Part shown: positions 22,546-33,469 of the stretch, piece by piece
How the letters are laid out: each line of letters begins with the position of its first letter
How positions within the stretch are numbered: position 1 is the first letter of the stretch
From: Dreissena polymorpha
Taxonomy: Eukaryota > Mollusca > Bivalvia > Myida > Dreissenidae
Length of the DNA: 64,000 nucleotides
Reading direction: 5' to 3'
Assembly (NCBI RefSeq): GCF_020536995.1
Contig: NC_068359.1
Span: 84,437,932 to 84,501,931, forward strand
Position numbers and translations under genes: made by a program
The notes under the pieces: generated by a model
The model's database searches: none
Seen by the model: the letters and a program-made list of their open reading frames with translations, nothing else
Told to the model about the DNA's origin: nothing

Positions 22546-22880
22546 TCACCCCAGGAGAAAATTCACGCGCTAGGCAATTCAAATTTGATTTTAATTAATA
22601 CATATTGCGATTTTATTCCAAAATTAATTAATAATTTCATCATGCGTTTAACATACGTTTTAGAAAATATTAACTAAACAAACAAACACAAACAACCGTT
22701 AAATTTTATTGTTGTAAATACGGTAACCTGATTACATATTCACTAGCGTCTATGCATATTTACACATACAAAATAGTTCGCAAGTAAACAACAAACAATC
22801 AACTTTAAACGCAAATTATTTAACAAAATATATCAATTTAAGCTAGAAATCGAAACCTTAATACAATTCTCTGCACTAAA
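22261..22880 (+). repeat. Segmental duplication unit C (first 600 bp, diverged)
   Basis: The first roughly 600 bp of the unit is present a third time, clearly more diverged than A versus B. It keeps ATGGAATGAGTG, the 19-bp palindrome, the TATAAAA and the GCCGGAAG motif. Similarity fades near 22880, about 240 bp before the host exon at 23123. This may be the original single-copy locus from which A and B were copied (inference). Confidence 0.75.
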
Positions 22881-23122
22881 AACACAATACCAATAGTTTT
22901 TACAATAACTCATTTGATATGTACATGTACTTCCAACAACACGCCAACCGATATTTTCAAAGCGAATGTGTAGAGTAACATTTCAAACAATAAAGACAAA
23001 ATGGAACTGGAGTTTAATGTAGTGCGCAAATTGGAAGTGATTAGAGTAATTTATTTTTCAACTTGTCAATCTCCGTAGTATACGTTTAGTTGCGAGATGT
23101 TAACGGTTTCCCCCCAAAAAAC

Positions 23123-23387
23123 ATGCCTTCGCTGCGAAGTCAAAGTGGGTGGGGAACGAAACTGCTTGTGGATTTCGAGTTGCTGGAAGTTTGTAACGAA
23201 GCTGCTTTTGTGCAATATTTGGCGATTTTGCAAGCTGTGTGTTTGAAGTCGGAGATATATATTGCTGACATTAATGATGTTGTGTTCGTTCTTGTGCCCA
23301 CTGATCTGCATATGATACCAGTGGGAGAGCATCCCGAATCCCAGTTCCCACATAGTCTGCAACAGATGTTTCCTGGTCGAGTGGTTG
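23123..23387 (+). CDS. First coding exon of an unrecognised host gene
   Basis: An 88-codon frame starts MPSLRSQSGWGTKLLVDF, continues through LLEVCNEAAFVQYLAILQ and SEIYIADINDVVFVLVP, and ends at FPGRVV before a consensus GTAAGT donor (one base left over). The mixed hydrophobic and polar composition is protein-like and codon use looks balanced. It starts 606 bp after the unit C TATAAAA. A 25-codon upstream frame lies at 23001. No downstream exon was identified, and I do not recognise the family. Confidence 0.55.
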
Positions 23388-24514
23388 GTAAGTTTCATCG
23401 TTATACATGCATATTACACATTTTACATTATTTGTGCTACTTTTGACACCCATTTTTCATGCTGATGAACCAACGGTCAGTGCCAGTAGTCCTACGGTCA
23501 TTGACATTGGTCTGTGTGCTTGTTGAAAGTACATGTAGAAAGGGTTGTTTAGCTCCAATAAGCCATGTTGCTATTGTAACGTAATGTACATATAATATAT
23601 ATAATAATAGAATTTATCTCATAGAACCTTCGGGTAGAGTATACATATAATATATATAATAATAGAAAAAAATCATTTGAAAGAGTGAGTTGTGTAACGT
23701 CATAGAACTTTCGGGTAGGGTATACATATAATATATAATAATAGAATTTATCTCATTGTACATTATTGTGTTGTTATTGTCGTGTTATTGTTGTATAAAC
23801 AAACTAATTTAGGAAATAGAACCTTCGGGTAGGGTGTAATGAAATTTGAAAATTGATTATGTAGATGTGTAATGTAATGGGTTATATCAATAGAAATATT
23901 TCAGCGAGATGTAACTAACGGAAAACATGGGGGTCGTGACTCGCAAAATGCATATAAGCAATTAGTGAATACATTAAGCAAGATTCGTGACTCGTAAAAT
24001 GCATATAAATGGTTGGTAAATACGTTGAGCGGGAGGACTGACGTTCCGATGCGTGTTCCAGGTGTGAATACACCTGTGAACACAAATTGGCTTGTCAAAT
24101 TACATAGGGGCCCGCGATTACAGGCGGTGTAAAATCTGTAGGGATCATACATCATCTGTCTATATACGTCAAGATACACACGTTGACGTCCATTACTTGT
24201 TGACAGGCGTGGGTCACGAATTAAGCGAATACACAACAGGATCAGTATAAATAACCCTCAAAATAGGCAGACGGGGCCTCGCTTTCTCTTAGGAATTATT
24301 CACGTTATGTTATTTACTTTGACTTTGAAATTATTATAGTACAATTTTGGTGTTAGAGAATAGAGCAAAATAAAAGAAATATTTTAGACATCAGAGACTT
24401 GTTTTATCTTCACTAAAGTACATCCGATTACGTGACACTATTTTTTGGATAAAATTTATGGCAGTGGGCTTTTTTATCTTTGTGCAGCAACCTCGGCCGC
24501 CTCATTTTTTGAAA
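23388..24514. other. Intron-like AT-rich sequence with short repeats
   Basis: Three units of ACATATAATATATATAATAA plus AACCTTCGGGTAG lie between 23590 and 23840. Two units of CGTGACTCG.AAAATGCATATAA lie at 23935-24020. No further exon of the 23123 gene was recognised. Confidence 0.5.
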
Positions 24515-25690
24515 ACATTAGTCGCACACTGTTCATATTGTGGAAAAATGAGTCGTGCACTGTTCACAGTAAGAAAAATGGGTGGTGACTATTCAACAAT
24601 GTGAAAAAATGAGTCTCGCATTGTTTAAAATACTTTAAATATCAGTTGCAAACATTAGAAAAATGTAAAAAAAGTGTCTCACAATGTTGAAAATTGTGAA
24701 ATATGAGTCGCACAATGTTAAAGGTTGTAAAAAATGAGCCTCGCAATCTAGACAATTATGGAAAAATAAGTCAGGGGACAAAAATTCCACTCGTCTGCTC
24801 ATATTGACGAGTGAAATCTTTAAAGGACAAGTGAATTTCCTTAAAGCGGTCGTCCTGCAGGACGAGAGAAAAAGCTGATGTTAAAATATGTATTTTAGGA
24901 CCCGTAAATAATTAAATAAAATCATTTTCTTAAAGCATATCTATTCCAAAAGTAGAACGAGAATGAACTGGAAATTGTAATTGTAAATTTCATACAACAG
25001 GTGCGCATTGTTATGCGAGACTAAGTCCCGAGTAAATATTGGTGTCAATGTTGACAGGTAAACATCCGACTGCATTCACTGTAAGTATTGATTTTTAAAG
25101 AATTATTTAACTGCAAAGTACAGTTTATAACTAGTCTGAATTTCGTCCGAAAAATGTCTGACATTTGAACGTTCTTTAAAGGGATGGGGGGGGGGTTGAT
25201 GTTCAAACATCCCAAACGGAAAGCACGCAAGCATTACAAAAAAGTAAAACAGCAGTCTTCATTTATTTATTTTGTGTTCCTCATAAATAACTTATTTCAC
25301 AGCTTAACATTTCTTTTTTGATCAGCTGGCATGAATAACTGAGTAAGCAGCATTTTAGCAGTGATATAGTACATTTGTACATTTTATTTGTCATATTAGC
25401 CCTTTGCAAACTTTATTTCACACATATTCAAGGACGAGTGCATGTGTTTGCAGGACGAGTGCAAATTTGCAGGACGAGTGCAGTTTAGAAATATTTTTGT
25501 CCCCTGTAAGTTGCACACTGTTCAAAATTGTGAACAAATGACTTGTGACTGTTGGAAATTGTGAAAATAATTGAGCATTGTACAAATTTGTGAAAATATG
25601 AGTCTCAAACTGTTCAAATTTGTGAGAAAAAAAGTCGCTAACTGTCGAAAAATGTGAAAAAATGAGTTGCACACTTTTTAAAATACTGAC
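24515..25690. repeat. ATGAGTCGCACACTGTTCA minisatellite, split by a hAT element
   Basis: Degenerate units of about 35-40 bp (GTGAAAAAATGAGTCGCACA-like) occupy 24515-24771 and resume at 25507-25690. The intervening 735 bp is a transposon with a 5-bp target duplication. Confidence 0.8.
24772..25506. mobile_element. hAT-type element, 5-bp TSD
   Basis: Inverted ends begin CAGGGGACAAAAAT and are flanked by TAAGT on both sides (24767-24771 and 25507-25511). The interior has short GGACGAGTGCA tandem units near the right end and no transposase frame. Confidence 0.85.
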
Positions 25691-26147
25691 CATTTGCATT
25701 GCAAATTCCTCTAATTTTTGCAAAAACAGCTATCACTATTTATTTATTTAATAATAATCAGCGTTCTACATAAGCTGCGTATCAGCGTAATATACGCATT
25801 TGAAATATCAAGATACGCTCAATTTATCATAACCGTGCGTACATTTAAGCAAGCCAATCTGGACTTACGCTAATGCTGTAAATTCTCTGCTCAGTGCCCC
25901 AGATAATTATTTGAGAAATAGGGTTTTCACCCATTGATTTTGAAAAATTGAGTGATTTCCTTCTTGAAATAGGGTGAAATAATTTATAAAAATGCATACC
26001 TTTATATCATTAATGTTTTACTTCTGTGGAAGATGCTCACTTGTACTGATTCAATAAAACTTTAAAATATCATAATTAACTTTAATAAACTGATGTTTCA
26101 TAACATCTTTAATCATTGAAACTGTCCTTAATATAAACTTAAAACAA
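25691..26147. other. AT-rich stretch, no gene seen
   Basis: It contains a GAAATAGGGTTTTCACCC and GAAATAGGGTGAAATAA pair that may be part of an eroded repeat related to text near 46085. No coding sequence is supported. Confidence 0.5.
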
Positions 26148-26560
26148 AACTAGAAATGGCGCGGCAGAGGCCGACGCATATCCCCACGCCGAATGTTTGA
26201 CCTAGGTGTGCCCCAGGGTTGGTAATGGGGCCATGCATAGCTGAGATTGACCGTATTGTCATAAGAGAAGTTCATCATCAATTAGAAGTGAATTGGTGTA
26301 GAAATGAAGAAGTTATAGTAAAAGGCAATTTTGGGTGGGTGTGACATACACATGTATGTGGGCAGGGCGCCCCTGGGTTGGTAATTGTGCCATGCATAGT
26401 TGAGATTGACCGTATTGTCATAAGAGAAGTTCAGTATCAATTTGAAGTGAATCGGTGTAGAAATGAAGAAATTATAGTAAAAGGCAATTTTGGGCGGGTG
26501 TGGTCTATGTGAGCGGGGCCCCAGGGTTGGTAATGGGGCCATGCATAGCTGAGGTTGACA
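26148..26560 (+). repeat. Dispersed repeat, ACTAGAAATGGCG family, with tandem interior
   Basis: It begins ACTAGAAATGGCGCGGCAGA and contains three tandem units of about 150 bp (CCCAGGGTTGGTAATGGGGC, TTGACCGTATTGTCATAAG, GTGTAGAAATGAAGAA). It is the same family as 1260-1542 and as the inverted, longer copy at 30329-31432, and it is truncated on the right. Confidence 0.75.
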
Positions 26561-26758
26561 GTATTGAGGCTCTGCGCCGCTACTGGTAGCAATTTAATTA
26601 TCTTCAACTGGTAACCATTTAAAATCTGTGAGCCAAGTTTCTTGAAAAGTTCTGGTGCCTGTAGTTAGATCATATTTTTTATCATAATCTTTCTTAGTTT
26701 TTTTGGGAGGTGGACTGCTCAAAGCTTAGGGTTTCTGCTCAGTTGTTGAAGAGTTGCG

Positions 26759-27350
26759 ACACCTTAAGGGTTTCGCGGGATGGAATGAGTGGGGAGATCA
26801 AATCAAATTGAAAACCGATTACTTCGACAAAAAAATTGGGTACAAAAAACATTTGGGTACGAAAAAAATAAATGGGTAAGAATAAAAAAATGTGGGTACG
26901 AAAACATTTGGATATGAAAAAAAATTGGGTACGAAAAAAATGGGAACGAAAAAAAAAAATGGGTACGAAAAAATTTGGGTCTAAAAAAATGGGAACGAAA
27001 AACAATTTGGGTAAGAAAAAAAATTGGGTACGAATAATTTTGCTTAAAAAAAAGAGTGGGTACTAAAAAGTTTGGGTTTGAAAAAAATGGGTACGAAAAA
27101 AAAATTGGGTACGAAAACATGTGGGTACGAAAAAATATTGGGTACGAAAAAAAATTGGGTAAGAAATAAATGGGTACGGAAAAAAAAAAAATGGGTACGA
27201 AAAAATTGGGTAAGAAAAAAAAATTGGGTACGAAAAATATTTGGAAGGAAAAAAATGGGTACAAAAAACATTTGGGTACGAAAAACATTTGATTACGAAA
27301 AATATTTGGGTACGAAAAAAATGGGTATGAAAAAAAATTGTGGGTACAAT
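26759..27350. repeat. GGGTACGAAAAA minisatellite, inverse copy
   Basis: It is the same minisatellite as at 13320 and 21505 but inverted, preceded by GCGACACCTTAAGGGTTTCG and ATGGAATGAGTG (26780-26791). The element end and its outer flank are therefore conserved at three places, while the opposite end is not visible here. Confidence 0.85.
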
Positions 27351-27815
27351 GGGTTCATGTTAAGGTTTAAGCATGGCGGACGCCGGATTGCGAAAAGACA
27401 CTACATGACACAATGAGCTTGCTATGACAAAACCTCAGGTTTTGTCCCAAAACAGCCGAGCTCATATGCATAAATCAGTGAGTAATATTATAGTACTTAT
27501 ACTCAATAAATGCTAGGCACAGCGTATAAAATCAAAACCACTGGGCCAAATCTGCTGAAACGTGGTCGCATTATAGATTATGGTCCAAACAAGCTACAGA
27601 ATGAGCGCTTCTGGACCTGACAGCGTAAAACATTTACCAATAATGGACATCACAAAATGGGTCATTTTGTACAAAAATATAAACCCTGTTATTCAATGTC
27701 AAAAATAGCTAAGCAGCAATTCCCCTTTCACATTATTCCTTATATTTAATTGTATTGTTTAAAAAGATAACTGTGTATGTTTAATCATAATGGCTCCGTA
27801 TTTCACACTTCATAG
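27351..27815. other. No gene seen
   Basis: Moderately AT-rich sequence with a short perfect palindrome CAAAACCTCAGGTTTTG at 27428-27444. No coding sequence is supported. Confidence 0.5.
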
Positions 27816-27887
27816 GCCACTGCTGGGGCTTGAACCCAGAACTCATCTCACATTGTAAGATGCATTTTTCAATTAAACTACAATGAC
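27816..27887 (-). tRNA. tRNA-like 72-mer (probable pseudogene)
   Basis: The minus strand folds with a complete 7-bp acceptor (GTCATTG with CAGTGGC), a perfect T arm CTGGG-TTCAAGC-CCCAG (B-box GGTTCAAGCCC) and a 5-bp anticodon stem. The D stem is poor and position 33 is C rather than T, so it is unlikely to be a functional tRNA. The T arm resembles tRNA-Val. It is a tRNA pseudogene or SINE head. Confidence 0.45.
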
Positions 27888-28063
27888 TGTATCGTGTGAA
27901 GTGGAGCCAACATACACCCACATAAGTAAAAAAATCATTACGTCGATATATTTGTCCTGGGCGTTTTCCGACATGTCGCATAACTGTTTACAACAAAAGA
28001 TGTATACATAGATAAATATACATACATGTAAATGGGAAAAAAATGAACCGTCTATTTTTAATT

Positions 28064-28560
28064 AACCAGGTTTTCCGTAGGAAAAAACTGGTTATTAGAT
28101 TGGCGAATGCGGGCGGGCTGGCTGGCTGGCGGGCGGGCGGAACAAGCTTGTCCGGGCCATAACTATGTCGTTAATTGTCAGATTTTAAAATCATTTGGCA
28201 CATTTGTTCACCATCATTGGACGGTGTGTCTCGCGAAATAATTACGTCGATATCTCCAAGGTCAAGGTCACACTTTGAGTTCAAAGGTCAAAAATGGCCA
28301 TAAATGAGCTTGTCCTGGCCATAACTATGTCATTCATTGTGGCATTTCAAAATCATTTGGCACATTTGTTCACCATCATGGGACGGTGTGTCGCACGAAA
28401 GAATCACGTCAATATCTCCAATGTCAGGGTCGCCACGGCTAAAAATAGATTTTTTTAAAAACAAACTTTCAAAGGGGGTTATTTTTGTTTGTTCATTTCA
28501 AAAGTTCACTTTGAGTTTTCTCCCTTTATCAGATTTTTTTTTCACAATGAAAACCTGGTT
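28064..28560. mobile_element. Inverted-repeat element, AACCAGGTTTTC ends
   Basis: The ends are AACCAGGTTTTC and its exact inverse GAAAACCTGGTT. The interior has two tandem units of about 140 bp (GGCCATAACTATGTC.TT, AAAATCATTTGGCACATTTG, GGACGGTGTGTC) and a GGCTGGCTGGCGGGCGGGC run. This design is familiar from bivalve genomes. A target duplication was not found. Confidence 0.65.
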
Positions 28561-29194
28561 TTGTGACAATTTTGTCCCTTGTTAATTTTTGCTTCATATA
28601 TACACATTTCCTAGCCATGATTTATAATTATATCATGTTGAAATCATTTTTAGAAAGAATATTGCTGAAACTGCAATAAACAATAAGATGGATAGGAATA
28701 ATGTTTAATTCTATCTAGTACAATGAACATCGGTTCTAAGCCTCGCATGATAAACTTGATCTTTATCCAAAACTCACATAATATTCTCTATATCTATAAT
28801 GCTGAATAATTGAGGAAAAAAAACAAGTCTATTAGAAAAAAGTTGTCAGTTTAAAGAAATCGTAATTATTTTTTATTTAAAGTTGTTTACGGCCATTTCA
28901 TATGCCTATATTATAATTTTTTTAATTATGATATTGTGTGACAGAGGTTCTTATTTAAGGACAACTCTTGTGTTTAAACTGTTTAACAAATTAACAGTAT
29001 ACTATATGAAAAGACTCACACTGGACAAATTAATCATTAAATCTACAATGAATGGGAAGTAAACATTTGTCCCTCTATTTACATTGTTTTTTTATCATGA
29101 TAGAGTTTTTTTTCTCTAACCCGTGATATTAAAGAAAAGATGAAACTGATCAAACAGCAAAGCTCAGTCTTGTATGGTATGAAATTACTGAGGG
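28561..29194. other. AT-rich stretch, no gene seen
   Basis: Low-complexity AT-rich sequence without a coding frame of note. Confidence 0.5.
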
Positions 29195-29291
29195 TGTATA
29201 TCTCATACACCATCACTCACTTACTAAGGCTCGATTGGTCATTGTTGGCTCGGGTACTACTTACATGTACCCTGGGTACTCTAAAGTATAG

Positions 29292-30138
29292 CAGGCTTCC
29301 TGAAAAGGCCGGTTCTCCGGTCTTGTCCGGCAAAATTCTTTACGGTCCGGCGAAGTTTCTAATATCGCCGGTCCTTGTGACAGGCAAACAAATGACTTAA
29401 TACCGAAAAGTCATACTAGCCAAAAGAACGATAACACCCAATTAGAATAACTCTTTTCGTTAGTTTCGAGCCTTTTTGTAATTAAGAACACTATCGCGTC
29501 ACTAGTTCTTAGGAGTGCTCTCCCTTTGTTTTGTTTTTTTGAGAACGTCAATTTGATTGGTCCGATTATTACCATCTATCCATTTACAAAGGTTGTAACA
29601 AAAAAAATACACATGGAAAAAATGCTTATACAAATGATCGAAATTGTCAAATTTGAAGTTGTCATCATCATATGTAAGCAATGTTTTGCTTTATGTATCG
29701 TCGGAACGCATAAAATTACACAGAAATGTGCTTATATCAGTGTAATATCGCATTATCATTTTATTTTTGATAATATAAAACAGATAGTTTGGTAAAAGAT
29801 TGATATTGTACGGAGAATATATAAGAGTATATTTTGTACAAGTTGACTACATAATTACATATTATATTGAATGAATCACATATTTTAAAATTACAGTGTG
29901 TTACATTTGCATAAGAACACATAATGATTTGATGTTATATGTTCAAAAATCAATAACTTATAGTTGTCCAATACTTATACACAGGCTGCACATTGCAATA
30001 AATATGAGTTAAACTTTACTAAATTCTTCAGTTATAAACTCGCGCTGTTCGGACAGGTGAATTTTTGTCCGGACAGGCAAACTTTTCCAGCAGCCTGTCC
30101 TGTTGACAGGCACCTTTTGGGACTTTTCAGGAAGCCTG
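29292..30138. mobile_element. hAT-type element, 6-bp TSD
   Basis: Inverted ends CAGGCTTCCTGAAAAG are flanked by GTATAG on both sides (29286-29291 and 30139-30144). Subterminal GTCCGG-rich motifs are present at both ends. It is 847 bp with no transposase. Confidence 0.8.
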
Positions 30139-30328
30139 GTATAGTATACTTACATGTACCTCGGGTACGGAATATATACTTAAACGTACCCGGTGATATT
30201 AGACTGTACTTGAGTTGTATATCCTCCCAAAATCCGATGTTGTAAAACACGCTACTGATTACCGTTAAACCATATTGTTTACCTTAAACAAACTTCTATT
30301 TTAAAATATCTGCATCATGTTGCTTTTT

Positions 30329-31432
30329 ATCCCCACACTTGGATATTGTGGGTATCTCCGCAGCCGTCTGTCCGTCCATCTGTCCGTGCTGACCACTATC
30401 TCCTCCTACACTATATGCACTAGAACCTTGAAACTTACACACATGGTAGCTATGAGCATATGTGTGACCCTGCACTATTTGGAATTTTGATCTGACCCCT
30501 GGGTCAAAAGTTATGTGGTTGTTGCGGGCCGGGTCAGAGATTGTCTTCAAATTGATACCGAACATTTCTTATGACAATACGGTCAATCTCAACTATGCAT
30601 GGCCCCATTACCAACCCTGGGGGGCCCCGCCCACATAGGCCACGCCCACAAAGGCCACGCCCACAAAAAATTGCAGTTTTACTATAATTTCTTAATTTCT
30701 ACACCGATTCACTGCAAATTGATACTGATACTTATGACAATACTGTCAACCTCAGCTATGCATGGCCCCATTACCAACCCTGGGGCGCCCCGCCCACATA
30801 GGCCACACCCACCCAAAATTGCCTTTTACTATAATTTCTTCATTTCTACACCGATTTACTTCAAATTGATACTGAACCTCTCTTATGACAATCTCAACTA
30901 TGTATGGCCCCATTACCAACCCTGGGGCAACCCGCCCACATAGGCCACGCCCATCCAAAATTGCCTTTTACTATAATTTCTTCATTTCTACACCGATTCA
31001 CTTCAAATTGATACGGAACCTCTCTTATGACAATACGGTTAAGCTCAACTATGCATGGCCCCATTATCAACCCTGGGGCGCCCCACCCACATAGGCCACG
31101 CCCACCCGAAATTGCCTTTTACTATAATTTCTTCATCTCTACACCGATTCACTTCAAATTTATACTGAACCTCTTTTATGACAATACGATCAATCTCAAC
31201 TATGAATGGCCCTATTAACAACCCTGGGGCAACCCGCTTACATAGGCCACGCCCATCCAAAATTTCCTTTTACTATAATTTCTTCATTTCTACACCAGTT
31301 CACTTCTAATTGATACTGAACTTCTCTTTTGACAATACGGTCAATCTCAACTATGCATGGCCCCATTACAAACCCTGGGTCAAACATGCGGCATGGGGAT
31401 ACGCGTCGGCCTCTGCCGCGCCATTTCTAGTT
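30329..31432 (-). repeat. Dispersed repeat, ACTAGAAATGGCG family, expanded tandem interior
   Basis: This inverse copy ends at CGCCATTTCTAGTT. The interior has six tandem units of about 150 bp (CATGGCCCCATTACCAACCC, CCGCCCACATAGGCCACGCC, TTCTACACCGATTCACTTC). The left end has the degenerate counterpart of the terminal palindrome (ATCCCCACACTTGG). Proline- and histidine-rich frames here are repeat artefacts. Confidence 0.8.
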
Positions 31433-31690
31433 GAGTATGCGTGTCGATAATATAAAGGCTGTATAAAGGAAAATTGACATAAATGTGAACATAATTAATT
31501 TTTACAAATTAGCCGACAACAACTGATTTAGCATTAAAATTCTCCGTTGCGTTTGAGTTTATTTATCGTACCCAGGGTACGTGTAAGTATACTTAAGAGT
31601 ACCTGAGGTGCATGTAAGTACATGTAGTACCTGTGCCAACAATGACCAATGGAGCCTTACTACATGTAACTGTATAATGATTATATCTCA

Positions 31691-32254
31691 CCAACAACCT
31701 TAACCTTGTTGTGTTAATCAACCTGAAATTTATGTAAAACCTGGCTTTTTTACTTTAATTTTTCATTCAATTGATTATGCAATTTTTGCCTTATCTCGTG
31801 GGAAATTATTTGAATCTTTGGATTTTAATGTATTTTAATGTTGTGTGTTTGTCACGCATAATTCAGTGCTTTCCAAAAAAATTGAGTAGCCAGTTACATG
31901 GGCGGCAACTATGCAGTAAAACAAAAGCATTTGTGACATTTAACTTGATATATTTGGGAAAAGTAGCCGGCATCTAAAAGTAGTTGTTTTAATGCAGGTA
32001 TTACATTGTAAATATTTATTTATTATTTCGAAGATAACCGTCATTGCAACGTGTTTAGTGAATATTACATCGATAGGCTGGCATGAAAAGAAGCTCCTTT
32101 TGAAGCACAAACTGCATCCAAGAATATATCATGGCTGACCCGGTTTGATGAGGCCTGTTTTTGATAATAATTAATTACTATTTTTACTTCCGTGTTCATA
32201 ATGTTTACGGGCGCCATGCTGGAAATAGTCCGTTTCCCACAATGCATTTACTAC
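31691..32254. other. No gene seen
   Basis: AT-rich sequence with a fragment of the module seen in units A and B (TGTGTTTGTCACGCATAATTC at about 31842). No coding sequence is supported. Confidence 0.5.
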
Positions 32255-32400
32255 CGGGAAAAACCACGCGCCAGTTTTGGCGCCTGACGTCATCCCGCCG
32301 AAATTTTCATTGGCCAATTCATATGTAAACGTCATTGTATTTGCAAAAAAGCGGTAAACTTTAAAAGCCAGACATTGAGGGCAAAGCGCGAAAGTAAAAT
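32255..32400 (+). promoter_or_regulatory. E2F / CRE / CCAAT promoter-like cluster
   Basis: Within 60 bp lie an E2F-like TTTTGGCGCC, a perfect CRE TGACGTCA, CCCGCCGAAATTTT (E2F-like on the other strand) and an inverted CCAAT (ATTGGCC). This combination is typical of cell-cycle gene promoters. Many CG dinucleotides survive in an otherwise CG-poor region. It is placed upstream of the candidate exon at 32531. Confidence 0.5.
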
Positions 32401-32530
32401 GTCTCGGATATTAGGAAAAAAAAACGCGCGTGTTAGTCAGTTAAATAGTTACTTTGTTAGTTACTTATTTTGTTTAAAGTTCATAAATTAATATTGAAAA
32501 GTGTAAGGCAATAATAACTTAAACGGAATA

Positions 32531-32578
32531 ATGCAAGATCTTCCACAAAGTGACCAACGGACTGTCGGATTACTAACG
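32531..32578 (+). CDS. Candidate first coding exon MQDLPQSDQRTVGLLT
   Basis: Sixteen codons from an ATG to a GTAAGA donor, ending in phase 0, about 250 bp downstream of the E2F/CRE/CCAAT cluster. A 30-codon frame from an earlier ATG (32399, MSRILGKKNARVSQ) has no donor. The exon is too short to identify and may be 5' UTR. Confidence 0.3.
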
Positions 32579-33178
32579 GTAAGAAAGCATGCAGTTTATT
32601 GTCAATATTGACAAAAATCTGTGCAAATTTATTGGCTTTGCGTAATGCCCCTTTTCGCACTGTTTTTAGAAACTTGTGTTTACAATCACACTCGCATATG
32701 GAAATATCATGAATATCAGTGACATGAACGCCTGTGAATGTCTTTGCTGCAACTAGTTTAGTGGAGTGTAACCTATATTATGCGCATGCGCTTCGATTGT
32801 TTTATTACATGCGGTATTTGCAGCCATTTAAAGAAATGTGAAAACAACACATTAATCTTACATGTTCTCGTTCTAAATAATAGAATTTTTCAACAGCTTG
32901 GTCGAGTATCGAGGTAAATATATTTAAATGCGTTTGCATGTAAACTGAATACCGTATGAAACGTGTAGATGATGCTTTTCTGCATTTATTAACGACTGCA
33001 ATTGTTTGTGAAATACCATTGTTTTTTACTGTTATAAAATTGTGTATTTCTAATATTTGGGTATAATACGTGTGTCTGGATATATTAGATATATTATATG
33101 GTTGTTTTATATTGTGCTTATACAATGGATAACTTATGAGGGCTTAGTGTGACGATTCAGAATACAGTTTGGATCCTG

Positions 33179-33210
33179 ATGAGACGCCATGTTTTGTGGC
33201 GTCTCATAAA
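33179..33210. other. Perfect 11-bp hairpin
   Basis: ATGAGACGCCA and its exact inverse TGGCGTCTCAT surround a TGTTTTG loop. It is isolated in AT-rich DNA and could be one end of a small element or a cruciform. Confidence 0.7.
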
Positions 33211-33469
33211 GTGCAAATATTTCAAGGGAGACGACTGTTACAAGTTTCTGATCAGCACAAAGTACACAATTAACTCACTTTCTTTATGGGCTCAATGAAA
33301 ATGCTATGTACACGTATAAAACTGTTTTAGCTTTGACAGATCCATGTTACTGTTTATTTGGTTTTGTGCATAATACAATCTTCTCCTTGATAATTTGTGT
33401 TAATGAAGATTGATTGTCTTTTTGCTCCATACTACTACTTGTTTGCAGTATTAATAGTGTAGTTGTATT

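Larger units (their letters stand above)
29195..31690. mobile_element. Composite inverted-repeat element with nested insertions
   Basis: The left arm (29195-29291 plus 30145-30195) and right arm (31567-31690) are diverged inverted copies sharing ATTGGTCATTGTTGGC, ACTTACATGTACC and GTACCCTGGGTAC. A hAT element sits in the left arm and an inverted ACTAGAAATGGCG-family repeat fills the interior. Exact ends and TSD are not resolved. Confidence 0.55.

Noticed and set aside
30599-31260. Proline/histidine-rich repeated frames (MAPLPTLG...)
   Set aside because: They follow the 150-bp tandem repeat on both strands. There is no splice or start context and the units are interrupted irregularly.
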